64,000 nucleotides of DNA, taken from NCBI GenBank assembly GCA_005882315.1, contig VBAR01000001.1:507736-571735 (forward strand), written 5' to 3'. The notes under the pieces are model-generated. The model worked only from the letters and a program-made list of their open reading frames with translations. It was not told the origin of the DNA and searched no databases. The translations under genes were made by a program, and so were the position numbers. Below, one piece after another: positions 1-8,292 of this stretch; the stretch's first letter is position 1; every line of letters begins with the position of its first letter. The stretch is from Bacteroidota bacterium (GTDB taxonomy: Bacteria; Bacteroidota; Bacteroidia; Chitinophagales; Chitinophagaceae).

Positions 1-603
1 AGCCTTGGCGGTAATGCGTTGGTACGTTCCATTAATAATTCGCTAAATAACCTCAGTAGCCGCATACGTATGCAGCAGGCATCTTACAAAGAAGTAGATG
101 AACTGCTGAAAACAAAAGAAAGTATTCTTGCCCATACGCCAGCTATACAACCAGTAGCCAATAAAGATCTTGAGCGGATCGCTTCAGGTTTCGGTTACCG
201 GATCGACCCGGTATATAAAACCACGAAGATGCATGCCGGTATCGATTTTACTGCACCCAGCGGCACGCCTATTTATGCTACTGCAGATGGTACTGTTTCT
301 CTTGCGGGCAACGTAGGAAGTGGCTTTGGTAATCATGTCATCATCAATCATGGTTATGGTTATGAAACATTGTATGGTCATATGGTGAGAGTGAAATCAA
401 GAACGGGCCAGAAAGTAAAACGCGGTGAAGTCATTGGTTATGTCGGTAGCACCGGTAAAAGTACAGGCCCGCATTGCCATTATGAAGTGCATTTCCGCGG
501 TTCTAAGATAGACCCCATCTATTTCTTCTTTAATGATATCAGCCCTGAACAGTTCGATCGCTTAGTGAAGAAAGCAGCAGCGAGTAACCAGAGTTTTGAC
601 TAG
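1..603 (+). CDS. M23 family metallopeptidase, 5' end outside window
   Basis: C-terminal part of a LytM-type peptidase that cleaves peptide cross-links in peptidoglycan, acting in the periplasm. The frame is open from base 1, so the true start lies upstream; the TTG at 19 is not a convincing start. The zinc ligands are visible as HxxxD (His codon 232-234, Asp codon 244-246) and the HxH motif (472-480). A helical, probably coiled-coil stretch precedes the catalytic domain, as in full-length Bacteroidota homologues that begin with a membrane anchor. A MerR regulator follows in the same direction. Confidence 0.93.
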   Translation, partial: SLGGNALVRSINNSLNNLSSRIRMQQASYKEVDELLKTKESILAHTPAIQPVANKDLERIASGFGYRIDPVYKTTKMHAGIDFTAPSGTPIYATADGTVSLAGNVGSGFGNHVIINHGYGYETLYGHMVRVKSRTGQKVKRGEVIGYVGSTGKSTGPHCHYEVHFRGSKIDPIYFFFNDISPEQFDRLVKKAAASNQSFD

Positions 604-693
604 TGAATAGACTGTGGCTCCTCAATGTTCAGCTATTCATTATTATCTGTTATTTATTTTATGAACCCGACTTTTCCACACTATTAAGCTTCT

Positions 694-735
694 GTTGCGT
701 CGCACTCTTCAACTACAGTATCTTTGCTGAGCATT
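694..735 (+). repeat. Dispersed 43-bp element, copy 1, carrying the apparent MerR promoter
   Basis: Begins with GTTGCGTCGCAC (694-705), identical to 30540-30551 and 38786-38797, and ends in GAGCATT at 735, giving the same overall length as the other copies. Inside it TATCTTTG (719-726) matches the Bacteroidota -7 box TAnnTTTG, and TTG (695-697) lies 21 bp before it as a -33 box. The element abuts the ATG at 736. Confidence 0.6.
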
Positions 736-1278
736 ATGGAAGAGAAAAAACAAACACAGATTGCTTTTGAGTTTGAAGAGGCACCGGTAACGGTAGCTGA
801 AGAGCCTGCACCATCAATAACAAAAGAGGTAAAAAATATTGAGAACAAAATTATTGCTGTTGCAAAAACTGTGAAAATGCATATACCCTCCAAACGCGGA
901 CGCAAAGCCCTGAAAACTTCTGATGAAAATGCTGATCTAATCCGGATACCGGAAGATGAAATTCTTTTTCAAAAACAATATTATAATATCGGTGATGTAG
1001 CAAAGATGTTTCATGAAAAGACATCGCTGATCCGTTATTGGGAAACAGAATTTGATATTCTTGAGCCCCGCAAGAATCGTAAAGGCGATCGTTTCTTCCG
1101 TCCCATTGATGTAAAAAACCTAAAACTCATTTACGATCTGCTCCGCCGCCGCAAGATGACGATTGAAGGCGCCAAAACTTACCTGAAAGGCGCTGGTAAA
1201 GCAGAGGAGAAATATGAGCTGATTCAATCACTGGAAAAGATAAAAGGCTTTTTGGTGGAAATGAAAGCCAGCTTGTAA
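736..1278 (+). CDS. MerR family transcriptional regulator
   Basis: DNA-binding regulator of 180 residues. Residues about 81-150 form a MerR helix-turn-helix and wing (YYNIGDVAKMF, then SLIRYWETEF and RRRKMTIEGA). The first 75 residues are acidic then basic and look disordered, and no C-terminal effector domain or metal-binding cysteine is visible, so the signal is unknown. ATG 736 is preferred to the in-frame TTG at 724 because 724 lies inside the predicted -7 box. With that promoter the transcript would start within a few bases of the ATG, so translation may be nearly leaderless. It follows the M23 peptidase, a common Bacteroidota arrangement. Confidence 0.88.
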   Translation: MEEKKQTQIAFEFEEAPVTVAEEPAPSITKEVKNIENKIIAVAKTVKMHIPSKRGRKALKTSDENADLIRIPEDEILFQKQYYNIGDVAKMFHEKTSLIRYWETEFDILEPRKNRKGDRFFRPIDVKNLKLIYDLLRRRKMTIEGAKTYLKGAGKAEEKYELIQSLEKIKGFLVEMKASL

Positions 1279-1318
1279 GTTTTAACGATTCACACTCCCC
1301 CATTCAACGTTCTCCTTG

Positions 1319-1326
1319 TATTTTTG
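1319..1326 (+). promoter_or_regulatory. Putative -7 box for the thioredoxin-like gene
   Basis: TATTTTTG matches TAnnTTTG and ends 15 bases before the ATG at 1341. No clear -33 box is seen at the expected distance, so this rests on one element. Confidence 0.4.
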
Positions 1327-1340
1327 CTAATAAACTTTTA

Positions 1341-1865
1341 ATGATGAAAAGTGTATTACTTTCTGTAGTTGTGCTATTTATTTTTTCTGCTGCAAATTCC
1401 CAATCACAGCTTATCGTTTATCCCGATTCAGTGCATGCAGGTCAGAAAGTTTATAAAGGAATAATTACGAAAGATGATCTGCTGAAGGACACAAGTTTTA
1501 AATGGTTTGCTGCTAACCAAAAATGGTACACTCCACAAACTGCAGCTGTAGAAGCAATGAAAGCAAAAAAAGATAGTGTTGAGTTGCTGGTATATATGGG
1601 CACCTGGTGCGAAGATTCACAAGTAATCGTACCACAACTCTATAAATTAGCTGATATAACCGGATTTGATACTAAAAAAATAACCCTGATCGGAACTGAT
1701 CGCTATAAAAAAACATTAAGCCATTTAAGCGAAGCATTGAATGTACATAACGTTCCTACTATTATTGTTCTGAAAAAAGGAAAGGAAATGGGAAGAGTGA
1801 TCGAGTATGGCAAGTATGGTCTATTTGATAAAGAGCTAGCCGAGATACTCAATCCTGCTCAATAA
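1341..1865 (+). CDS. Exported thioredoxin-like protein with CxxS active site
   Basis: 174 residues with an N-terminal signal peptide ending near SAANSQ. A thioredoxin-like fold is suggested by YMGTWCEDSQV around residue 85 and by the cis-proline segment NVPTIIV. The active site reads C90-E-D-S93, so the second cysteine of the usual CxxC is a serine. In known families such CxxS proteins cannot form the internal disulfide and act in isomerisation or mixed-disulfide chemistry; that role here is inference. An alternative start two codons in (MKSVLL) is possible. The gene ends one base before the convergent MscS gene. Confidence 0.8.
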   Translation: MMKSVLLSVVVLFIFSAANSQSQLIVYPDSVHAGQKVYKGIITKDDLLKDTSFKWFAANQKWYTPQTAAVEAMKAKKDSVELLVYMGTWCEDSQVIVPQLYKLADITGFDTKKITLIGTDRYKKTLSHLSEALNVHNVPTIIVLKKGKEMGRVIEYGKYGLFDKELAEILNPAQ

Positions 1866-1866
1866 A

Positions 1867-2958
1867 TTATTTAAGATTTCCTGAAACCCTGATATCTGCG
1901 TTGGCGCCGGCTATTTCCACCTCTCGTTCTTCCAGCAATTTCAACACTTGCAGATTTACTGATTCTTTTATTTCATTAAATGCAGCAGCTGTTAATGGTG
2001 CAGTATAATAGTCAGCAATTATTATTGAAGCGTTTGTTGTTATTTCTGAAAAATGAACATGAAAGGTTTCAATATCTTTTTGTGTAAGGATTTCTTTTAT
2101 TCCATTTACTACAGCAGTTATAGATGCAGAAGAAGTGTGGATACTTAAATCCAGTTTTAAATCACCTCTTCGCTGTGTACGTTGTGAATGATTATCAAGA
2201 ATGCTGTCCACCATCTGTTTGTTAGGAACAGTCAACGTTGTTTTCTGTTCGGTACGAATACGGGTGCTACGCAAACCGATCTTTTCAACAGAACCCGTGA
2301 AATGTTGAATTTTTACAGCATCCCCAATTACAAATGGCTTATCAAAAAATATAATAAATGATGCGATCAGGTTTTCAAGACTTTCACGCAGAGCCAATGC
2401 GAGGGCGGCACCAACGAGACTTAGACCGGTAATTAAACTACCAACATGGAGCCCAAAAGCATATTTCAGCATCAGCACAATGCTTATGATCACAACAACT
2501 ACTTTGAAAAAATCTTTAAAAAAAATGATCAGCTGGTTATCGGTCTGATCGGGTGTGAGGTCAGCCTTTTTTTCCAGGATGAGGGCAATAAAGTCAATTA
2601 TCCTGGTCAATAAAGCACAAAACGAAATAATAAGGATAAGTGAACCGAGGGTATGAATAAATTCTTTTACAGTAAACCGGTATATATCTGCATTCAGCAC
2701 ACCAGGGAATGTAAGCTTATGCAGGGCGATGATGGAAACAAGTACCAGGAGAAAAAAGCCAAGCGGTTTTACAACAAGCCCGGTAAAAGATTTCTTATCT
2801 ATATCCTTCCATATTTTATTGACCATTAAAAAAAGCAGTCCGGCAAAATATTTTGAAATGAGGCGTTTCAAGGCCAATGTAAAAAGAATAACTCCAAATA
2901 CAATGCAATACTGCCTAACCGTATTATCCAATATCACCTGTTCAAAAAAATCATTCAT
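1867..2958 (-). CDS. Mechanosensitive ion channel family protein (MscS-like)
   Basis: 363 residues. Four or so hydrophobic segments lie before residue 200, followed by the MscS pore and upper beta domain: GAALALALRESLENL is the glycine/alanine-rich pore helix and FDKPFVIGDAVKI with VPNKQM is the conserved beta domain. Such channels sit in the inner membrane and release solutes on hypo-osmotic shock. The C-terminal domain (about 290-363) is the usual cytosolic vestibule. It converges on the thioredoxin-like gene, one base apart, and has no obvious operon partner. Confidence 0.92.
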   Translation of the reverse strand: MNDFFEQVILDNTVRQYCIVFGVILFTLALKRLISKYFAGLLFLMVNKIWKDIDKKSFTGLVVKPLGFFLLVLVSIIALHKLTFPGVLNADIYRFTVKEFIHTLGSLILIISFCALLTRIIDFIALILEKKADLTPDQTDNQLIIFFKDFFKVVVVIISIVLMLKYAFGLHVGSLITGLSLVGAALALALRESLENLIASFIIFFDKPFVIGDAVKIQHFTGSVEKIGLRSTRIRTEQKTTLTVPNKQMVDSILDNHSQRTQRRGDLKLDLSIHTSSASITAVVNGIKEILTQKDIETFHVHFSEITTNASIIIADYYTAPLTAAAFNEIKESVNLQVLKLLEEREVEIAGANADIRVSGNLK

Positions 2959-3008
2959 GAAGCCTTTTTTATTGAATGATAAAAGTATTTAATAAGCCGG
3001 AGAAGTGG

Positions 3009-3818
3009 CTACCGGAAAGCGAAAATTTCGAGTCCACCTTTCTTCAAAGCATAAATCCGAGTTGAAGAAAAATTGATCGAACGACTGCCGGATAGCTGGG
3101 CAGGCACAGGCCATTCATCATACCGGAAATTTTTTATTTCGTAACGGTACACAGTGTCAGCCACAGTGCCGAAAATATATTTATCAACTACTTTAAAATT
3201 CTGCCAGCCACTTATCAGTATTTTATTTTTTAATGCCCCAAAATAATCAAACACATACACAGCTTTTGATGAATCATAGAGATACACATTCAGGTTATTA
3301 TCTGTAATGCTTTGGGGCATTACCGTTTCACTAAACAGCATACGAAAATCAGGTGTTTCTAAAAGCAGTTTTCCATCCTCATCAATTTTTTTCAGTTTAT
3401 TTTCCAATTCATCATATACCCAAAGCTTATTATCGTAAGACTGGCCAATTGCTTTTGCCTGGAAAATATCCTGTTTGCGCAGATCAATAATGTTCTTTTG
3501 GTTAAGGAAACGATCAAGCACTACAACAGTGCCGAAGTTTTTATAATACAATAAAACTTTCAGCGGGTTGGAAACATCGATCAAGGTGGCTTTACCAAAA
3601 CGTCTTACATCATTGTACACAGCTACTGAGTCACCTTTCGAATTCAGTTTTTTAAGCTGGTTTTTATTATTGAGCAAGTAAACATTATCCAGGTCATCCA
3701 CCGCGAAATTTTCAATATCGCCTTTAATTGTTTTTATGAACCGGAACAATGTATCACCCTGCGAAAAAACAGGTTGAACTGCAATAAGAAATAATATAAA
3801 AGCAATAGATACCTTCAT
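3009..3818 (-). CDS. Exported protein of unknown function, possible beta-propeller
   Basis: 269 residues with a clear signal peptide (MKVSIAFILFLIAVQPVFSQ). The rest consists of short strand-rich segments with repeating aspartate-turn patterns such as DDLDNVYLLN, SYDNKLWVYDE and DNNLNVYLYD, which resembles the blades of a beta-propeller; no catalytic motif is seen. It starts one base after the stop of the LpxH-like gene, so the two are co-transcribed and probably translationally coupled. I do not recognise a named family. Confidence 0.8.
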   Translation of the reverse strand: MKVSIAFILFLIAVQPVFSQGDTLFRFIKTIKGDIENFAVDDLDNVYLLNNKNQLKKLNSKGDSVAVYNDVRRFGKATLIDVSNPLKVLLYYKNFGTVVVLDRFLNQKNIIDLRKQDIFQAKAIGQSYDNKLWVYDELENKLKKIDEDGKLLLETPDFRMLFSETVMPQSITDNNLNVYLYDSSKAVYVFDYFGALKNKILISGWQNFKVVDKYIFGTVADTVYRYEIKNFRYDEWPVPAQLSGSRSINFSSTRIYALKKGGLEIFAFR

Positions 3819-4601
3819 TTAGTTACGGATTATTTTATCATCCTTTCCGGTAAAAGATTTCAGTTCCAGCTTTTCACCATCAAATACAGCGTATGTAAAA
3901 TAACGGATCCAGTCACCGAGATTGATATACCTGCTTGCTTCCGAAAGACGATAATCAATAGCAAGGTGACGATGACCAAAAATAAAATAATTATAAAAAC
4001 TTTTCTGTAATGATTCTTTACTGTAAATGAGCAGCCATTCTTTTTCTTCGCCCAGGAATTTTTCTTCCGTTGTTTGCCGCCGGCTTCGCTTACTCATATA
4101 ATCCGCAATGCCAACCCCAATCACAGGTGGCAATATCCCAAATAGCCATTGACAAACAGGATTACGAAAAACTTTCTTCAATCGTTTATAACCATGATCA
4201 CCGGGGCCCAATCCATCGCCATGCCCAATCAAAAATTTCTTTCCGTTTCTTTCAAACTCTTTTGGTTCAAAATAAACAGGCATATTCAATTCCTTTTGAA
4301 AATAGCCTTTCATCCACATATCATGATTGCCCACAAAAAAATGCAGTTGTATTCCCGCATCAGACAATTCAGCCAGTTTACCCAGCAACCTTACATAACC
4401 TTTGGGTACTACTCTGCGATATTCATACCAGAAATCAAACATATCGCCAACGAGAAAAACTTCCGATGCATCATTTTTTATTTCATCCAAAAACTGAACA
4501 ATGATTTTTTCCCTTTCAAGGCTTGAAGCATGATCAGGTGCCCCGAGGTGAAAGTCGGAAAGGAAATAGATCTTTTTGGTGTTGGCTGAATTATTCATCA
4601 A
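3819..4601 (-). CDS. UDP-2,3-diacylglucosamine diphosphatase family protein (LpxH-like)
   Basis: 260-residue calcineurin-type metallophosphoesterase. Metal-binding motifs appear in order: SDFHLG (D16, H18), GDMFDFW, GNHDMW, IGHGDGLGPGD and GHRH. The fused GHGD-GLGPGDHGYK segment and the C-terminal GHRHLAIDY are typical of the LpxH-type enzymes that remove UMP from UDP-2,3-diacylglucosamine in lipid A synthesis at the inner membrane. First in a run of minus-strand genes with the exported protein directly behind it. Start at MMNNSA or one codon later. Confidence 0.88.
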   Translation of the reverse strand: MMNNSANTKKIYFLSDFHLGAPDHASSLEREKIIVQFLDEIKNDASEVFLVGDMFDFWYEYRRVVPKGYVRLLGKLAELSDAGIQLHFFVGNHDMWMKGYFQKELNMPVYFEPKEFERNGKKFLIGHGDGLGPGDHGYKRLKKVFRNPVCQWLFGILPPVIGVGIADYMSKRSRRQTTEEKFLGEEKEWLLIYSKESLQKSFYNYFIFGHRHLAIDYRLSEASRYINLGDWIRYFTYAVFDGEKLELKSFTGKDDKIIRN

Positions 4602-4616
4602 TACTATTCGTGTCAG

Positions 4617-5096
4617 TTATCCTTTCTTTACGTGTGATTTTATTATACTTCTTAATTCAAATACTTCATCCGAATCCTTACATCCGTTTTTTGGTACCAG
4701 GAAAAATGAACGGCTGTCAAAATACAAATGAAAAAAGTTCGGGCTTTCCAGGTAAGAACCCAATGCCGTCCATGGCCATGACTTAGAACCTTTTTCATGG
4801 GCCAATGTAAATCCCGCATCATCAAAACTCATACTGAACTTATCTTTAAAAGTTGCGGCTCTTTTATAAACCATCGTTGGCATAATAAACCAAAAACTAA
4901 CCATCAATACCAACCATAAAAGAGCTCCAACCATAAATGCAAAAGGAGAAATATATTTCAGTACATAAAAAACAAATGAAGCAATGGCAAACACATTCAC
5001 CAATATTATCATCAACCGGATTTCCTTCCGGCTGATGAAATGATAACGTAGTGCCTGTATTACCTGCTGTTTGTTATAATCAAAATGGATTGTCAT
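4617..5096 (-). CDS. YcxB-like membrane protein
   Basis: 159 residues. Two adjacent membrane segments occur at about 28-70 (LMIILVNVFAIASFVFYVL and FAFMVGALLWLVLMVSFWF), followed by a C-terminal soluble domain with the pattern FTLAHEKGSKSWPWTAL and DSRSFFLVPKNG, which is the arrangement of YcxB-like proteins. Their function is not known. It sits between the PhoD-like and LpxH-like genes on the same strand with short gaps, so it is probably co-transcribed. Confidence 0.72.
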   Translation of the reverse strand: MTIHFDYNKQQVIQALRYHFISRKEIRLMIILVNVFAIASFVFYVLKYISPFAFMVGALLWLVLMVSFWFIMPTMVYKRAATFKDKFSMSFDDAGFTLAHEKGSKSWPWTALGSYLESPNFFHLYFDSRSFFLVPKNGCKDSDEVFELRSIIKSHVKKG

Positions 5097-5105
5097 CCTG
5101 TAAAA

Positions 5106-6458
5106 TTATTTCTGTGTTTTCAAATCTTTTTCATGAATGCTCCATTCGCCGAGCTTTTCACCTTTCAATCCTAAAAATTCAACTGTCAGTTTCCTGTCAT
5201 TACGTTTACCACTAAAAGAAAATTTTCCATAGTTCTGTTTCAGATCAAATCCAATAACCCGGTAGGGATTGTTTATTTCCTTGTCCTTAAACTCATAGCC
5301 ATTTGAAGTGAGTGCTGAAACTGTTATATCATATAAAGAATAAGTACCCTGCCTATCAACTTTAATAATTTCACTATGATGACGATCCCCGGTGAGAAAA
5401 AGAACGCCGTTAATTTTATTCTCTTTCAGAAAATTCATCATTTCATCATACTCAGCAGGAAAATCCCACCATTTGTCGAAGGGTGAAGCTGGATTAATAG
5501 CCTGGCTACCCAACGTAATAATTTTAAACGGTGCGCTGCTGTACAACAAAGAATTTTTTAGCCAATCCATTTGTTGTTTGCCGAGCATTCTTTTTTCAGG
5601 ATTAGGTTTCCCATTTACAGAATCTTTCATCTGGTCTGCACTCCGCCACCAGCGATCATCTGTTAAAAAAATATCTGCATCACCCCAGGTGATCATTGAG
5701 TAAATACCCTGACCGTTCTCTCCATATGAGGGGTTGCAGAAATAGCTGGAAAAAGCTTTGCGGCTTTCATCTTTCAAAATATAATTTGAACCAATATCAT
5801 TAGGTCCATAATCATGATCATCCCATATTGCAAATTGCGGCATTGCCTTTAAAAAATTTTGTAATACTGGCTGAGCTCTATCATGAGAGGCACGATACCA
5901 TAATCCCCATTTGCTGAAGTAATCTACTTCCCTTGTATACCACGCATCACCTAACCACAGCATAAAAGCAGATTTCTCTTTTGCCATTGTTACAAAGATG
6001 GATGAATCCTGGCCATAAGGCTTTCCCGGTCTGTCAAATTTAGGTTCATTGAAGTAAGCGCAGCTACCTGTTAAAAAACTAAAGTCCGGCACATCTTTCC
6101 TGTATTGCCACAGGTCTTTTGTTGTAAACTCCCCTCCTGTATTGGCAGGTTTTCCATTCACCAAAATTTTATATTGGTAAGTAGTATTAAAATCCAATCC
6201 GCCAACAGTAAATGTCACCGGATTAAAGTCATTACCCAATTCTCCTTTGTATAAAATTGTTTTTGATTTGGTGACTTCCCCTTTTCTATAATATTGCAGC
6301 GAAACAGACTTTACTTCAGGAGAAACCTCAACCCAAATTTTTGCGTCACGCAATTCAATTTGGCCAAGCATCGGGCCTGAAATAACCCGTGGTTGCGCAG
6401 CAATATAAAAGGAAATCAGCAGCAGAAAAGGAAGTATCGTTTTTTTCAAAATGTACAC
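5106..6458 (-). CDS. Alkaline phosphatase D family protein (PhoD-like), exported
   Basis: 450 residues with a signal peptide (LLLISFYIAAQ). An N-terminal fibronectin-like domain (about 25-115) precedes a metallophosphoesterase domain with LWLGDAWY, WDDHDYGPND and FLTGDRHHSEI, the metal-ligand motifs of the PhoD phosphatase/phosphodiesterase family. The likely job is periplasmic or surface phosphate release. No Pho regulator or transporter is nearby, and the substrate is undetermined. Confidence 0.87.
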   Translation of the reverse strand: MYILKKTILPFLLLISFYIAAQPRVISGPMLGQIELRDAKIWVEVSPEVKSVSLQYYRKGEVTKSKTILYKGELGNDFNPVTFTVGGLDFNTTYQYKILVNGKPANTGGEFTTKDLWQYRKDVPDFSFLTGSCAYFNEPKFDRPGKPYGQDSSIFVTMAKEKSAFMLWLGDAWYTREVDYFSKWGLWYRASHDRAQPVLQNFLKAMPQFAIWDDHDYGPNDIGSNYILKDESRKAFSSYFCNPSYGENGQGIYSMITWGDADIFLTDDRWWRSADQMKDSVNGKPNPEKRMLGKQQMDWLKNSLLYSSAPFKIITLGSQAINPASPFDKWWDFPAEYDEMMNFLKENKINGVLFLTGDRHHSEIIKVDRQGTYSLYDITVSALTSNGYEFKDKEINNPYRVIGFDLKQNYGKFSFSGKRNDRKLTVEFLGLKGEKLGEWSIHEKDLKTQK

Positions 6459-6508
6459 GGTTTAGCGCCACAATTTAAGTCAGAAAAAAAAGCAATTAAA
6501 TAAAAAAT

Positions 6509-6535
6509 AAAACCCCGGATAAGTTCCGGGGTTTT
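6509..6535 (-). terminator. Intrinsic terminator for the collagen-like gene
   Basis: A perfect 10-bp stem (AAAACCCCGG at 6509-6518 with its complement at 6526-6535) and a 7-base loop. On the minus strand it is followed by a long T-rich run (6490-6508 as A-rich on plus). It lies 26 bases past the collagen-like stop. Confidence 0.85.
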
Positions 6536-6561
6536 CAATAAAGTTATAATAGAATTGTATA

Positions 6562-7284
6562 CTACTGTAACACATTCGTACCTGTTGCAGCGATATTAAA
6601 TTTCTTTGCAAGTGTTTCATAAGGCATTTCCTTAAGTTCTTTAATTGTATATCCAGCAGCCGGTCCACTCATCATACGACCACCACCAACGCCTCCTGGA
6701 ACTACTACATAGCGGAAATAATGCCCTGCCAATAAACCGTATTGAGTTGTGTTTGATAAATTCTTGATATAAACTATCAGGCGTCCAACAGCTGGTCTGT
6801 AATTTAGTTGAGCAATAACCCCAGCAGCCGGTGAAATATCATAAGGCAGCGCTTGCACGTTTGCCGTACCAGTTGGAAGTGCCGGAGAAGCAGCAAATGT
6901 ATGATACACCATAGTCAAGCCCTGATCCATTACTGCCTGAGTCATAGAAGGAGCTGCGAAATTTGCACGTGAAGCAGTTCCTATTGTTGAAAATGCAGAG
7001 TCAACCCAACCTGGATTAAAAGTAGTAGGAGCAGCCAACCACGCAGAATATATTACATTGGCAGTACCGGCAGGACCAGCGGGACCGGCAGGACCAGCAG
7101 GACCAGCGGGGCCAGAAGGGCCTTGCGGACCAATACCACCATTCGTTCCGTTTGTCCCGTTTGAACCAGCAGGGCCTTGCGGACCAGTACCTCCAACAGG
7201 ACCTTCGGGACCTTCCTTCGTACAATTTACAATGATGAAACTTAATGCAACTAATAGAACAGATAAGAGTCTGAGTTTTCTCAT
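6562..7284 (-). CDS. Collagen-like repeat lipoprotein
   Basis: 240 residues. The chosen ATG at 7284 gives a lipoprotein signal ending IIVNC with the lipidated Cys at 21; the longer frame upstream has no signal. Residues 25-72 are sixteen uninterrupted Gly-X-Y triplets, mostly GPA, GPQ and GTN, encoded by tandem 9-bp units near 7074-7110. A C-terminal globular domain of about 165 residues follows and is not recognised. Bacterial collagen-like stretches form rod-like triple helices on the surface, usually as spacers. A role in adhesion or as a structural stalk is inference. Confidence 0.82.
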   Translation of the reverse strand: MRKLRLLSVLLVALSFIIVNCTKEGPEGPVGGTGPQGPAGSNGTNGTNGGIGPQGPSGPAGPAGPAGPAGPAGTANVIYSAWLAAPTTFNPGWVDSAFSTIGTASRANFAAPSMTQAVMDQGLTMVYHTFAASPALPTGTANVQALPYDISPAAGVIAQLNYRPAVGRLIVYIKNLSNTTQYGLLAGHYFRYVVVPGGVGGGRMMSGPAAGYTIKELKEMPYETLAKKFNIAATGTNVLQ

Positions 7285-7417
7285 AACGTTTGTTTTGGCA
7301 GTTAAGAAGTTGTAGTAGTTTATCTTAATAAGATAGCTCTTAAAAGATGATTTAAAGATAAAGGAAAAAAATCCAATCCCGAGTGAGATTTTTAAAAAAA
7401 AATCCCGGAAACACCCA

Positions 7418-7449
7418 TTTGTCCACAAGACCGCTAACAATTACTTTTG
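7418..7449 (+). promoter_or_regulatory. Bacteroidota-type promoter for the outer-membrane protein gene
   Basis: TTTG (7418-7421), a 20-bp spacer and TACTTTTG (7442-7449) match the TTTG-N19-21-TAnnTTTG consensus. The -7 box ends 26 bases before the ATG at 7475. Confidence 0.7.
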
Positions 7450-7474
7450 CCACTCAATAACCAAATCTGGCTTT

Positions 7475-8221
7475 ATGAAGAAATTTTATTTGCTGGCAAC
7501 ACTTGTTCTTCTTTTGGTCTCACCTGCTTTTTCCCAAATAAAAAAAGGTACAAGAATGGTAGGTGCAACCGTAGGAACGGTGTTTTATAATTCAGGCAAA
7601 ACTGAATATAGTTTTCCTCCACCCACTACAGGATATACATCCGATGTAAAAAGTTATGGTATTAATTTGGGGCCGTCAATGGGCTGGTTTGTGTCCGATA
7701 ATACTGCTATAGGTACAAGCTTTCTTTTTTCTCACAGCAAAAACGAAACAACCGATGTGAGTGATGCAACAGGAAATACTTTTAATAATGACAACTCTAC
7801 ACGTTTTAATCTTGGCATTGGCGGATTTGCAAGAAATTATTTTAAAACTACAGGCAGCATGCTGCCATTTGGCCAGTTTAATCTGAATTTTGGTACGGGT
7901 TCTTCAACATCAAAAGGTTTCAGCTTCAGTGGTACTGATAAGTCCACCTATGATGGAAAATCTTCAGGAGACTTTTTTGTTAACGCCGGCCTGAGCATTG
8001 GTTTTACCAAAATGATAAGTGACAATACAGGTCTTGATTTTTTTGCAGGTTATAATTATTCTTATACTAAAAGCACTTTTAAAACAACAACTAAAGTGGA
8101 TATTAGTAACGACGGGTCGGTAGATCAGACAAGTACCAATGAGCCTACACAGAAATTTACTAACCATGGAGCTACGATCGGTATCAGCTTCCAGATATTC
8201 CTCGACAAACAAAAAAAATAA
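7475..8221 (+). CDS. Outer-membrane beta-barrel protein, unknown role
   Basis: 248 residues with a signal peptide ending SPAFSQ. The mature part alternates strands with aromatic ends (GPSMGWFVSDN, GLDFFAGYNYSYT) and finishes with a Phe-rich terminal strand before a short basic tail, as in small Bacteroidota barrels. Glycine and serine-rich loops (GTGSSTSKGFSFSG) suggest extracellular loops. It has its own promoter and terminator, so it is monocistronic. Function is not evident. Confidence 0.8.
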   Translation: MKKFYLLATLVLLLVSPAFSQIKKGTRMVGATVGTVFYNSGKTEYSFPPPTTGYTSDVKSYGINLGPSMGWFVSDNTAIGTSFLFSHSKNETTDVSDATGNTFNNDNSTRFNLGIGGFARNYFKTTGSMLPFGQFNLNFGTGSSTSKGFSFSGTDKSTYDGKSSGDFFVNAGLSIGFTKMISDNTGLDFFAGYNYSYTKSTFKTTTKVDISNDGSVDQTSTNEPTQKFTNHGATIGISFQIFLDKQKK

Positions 8222-8240
8222 AGGAGTTAGCAATAAAGCA

Positions 8241-8272
8241 AAATCCCCGAAGTAATAATGCTCCGGGGATTT
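8241..8272 (+). terminator. Intrinsic terminator after the beta-barrel gene
   Basis: A 9-bp stem (8241-8249 with 8264-8272), a 14-base loop, and a T-tract running on to 8275. Confidence 0.8.
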
Positions 8273-8292
8273 TTTATTCGGCAGAATAAAAT

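Noticed and set aside
724-735. TTG start for the MerR gene
   Set aside because: It overlaps the predicted -7 box; ATG 736 is the better start.
7016-7315. Open frames on both strands over the collagen repeat
   Set aside because: Produced by the 9-bp GC-rich repeats; no start context or family match.
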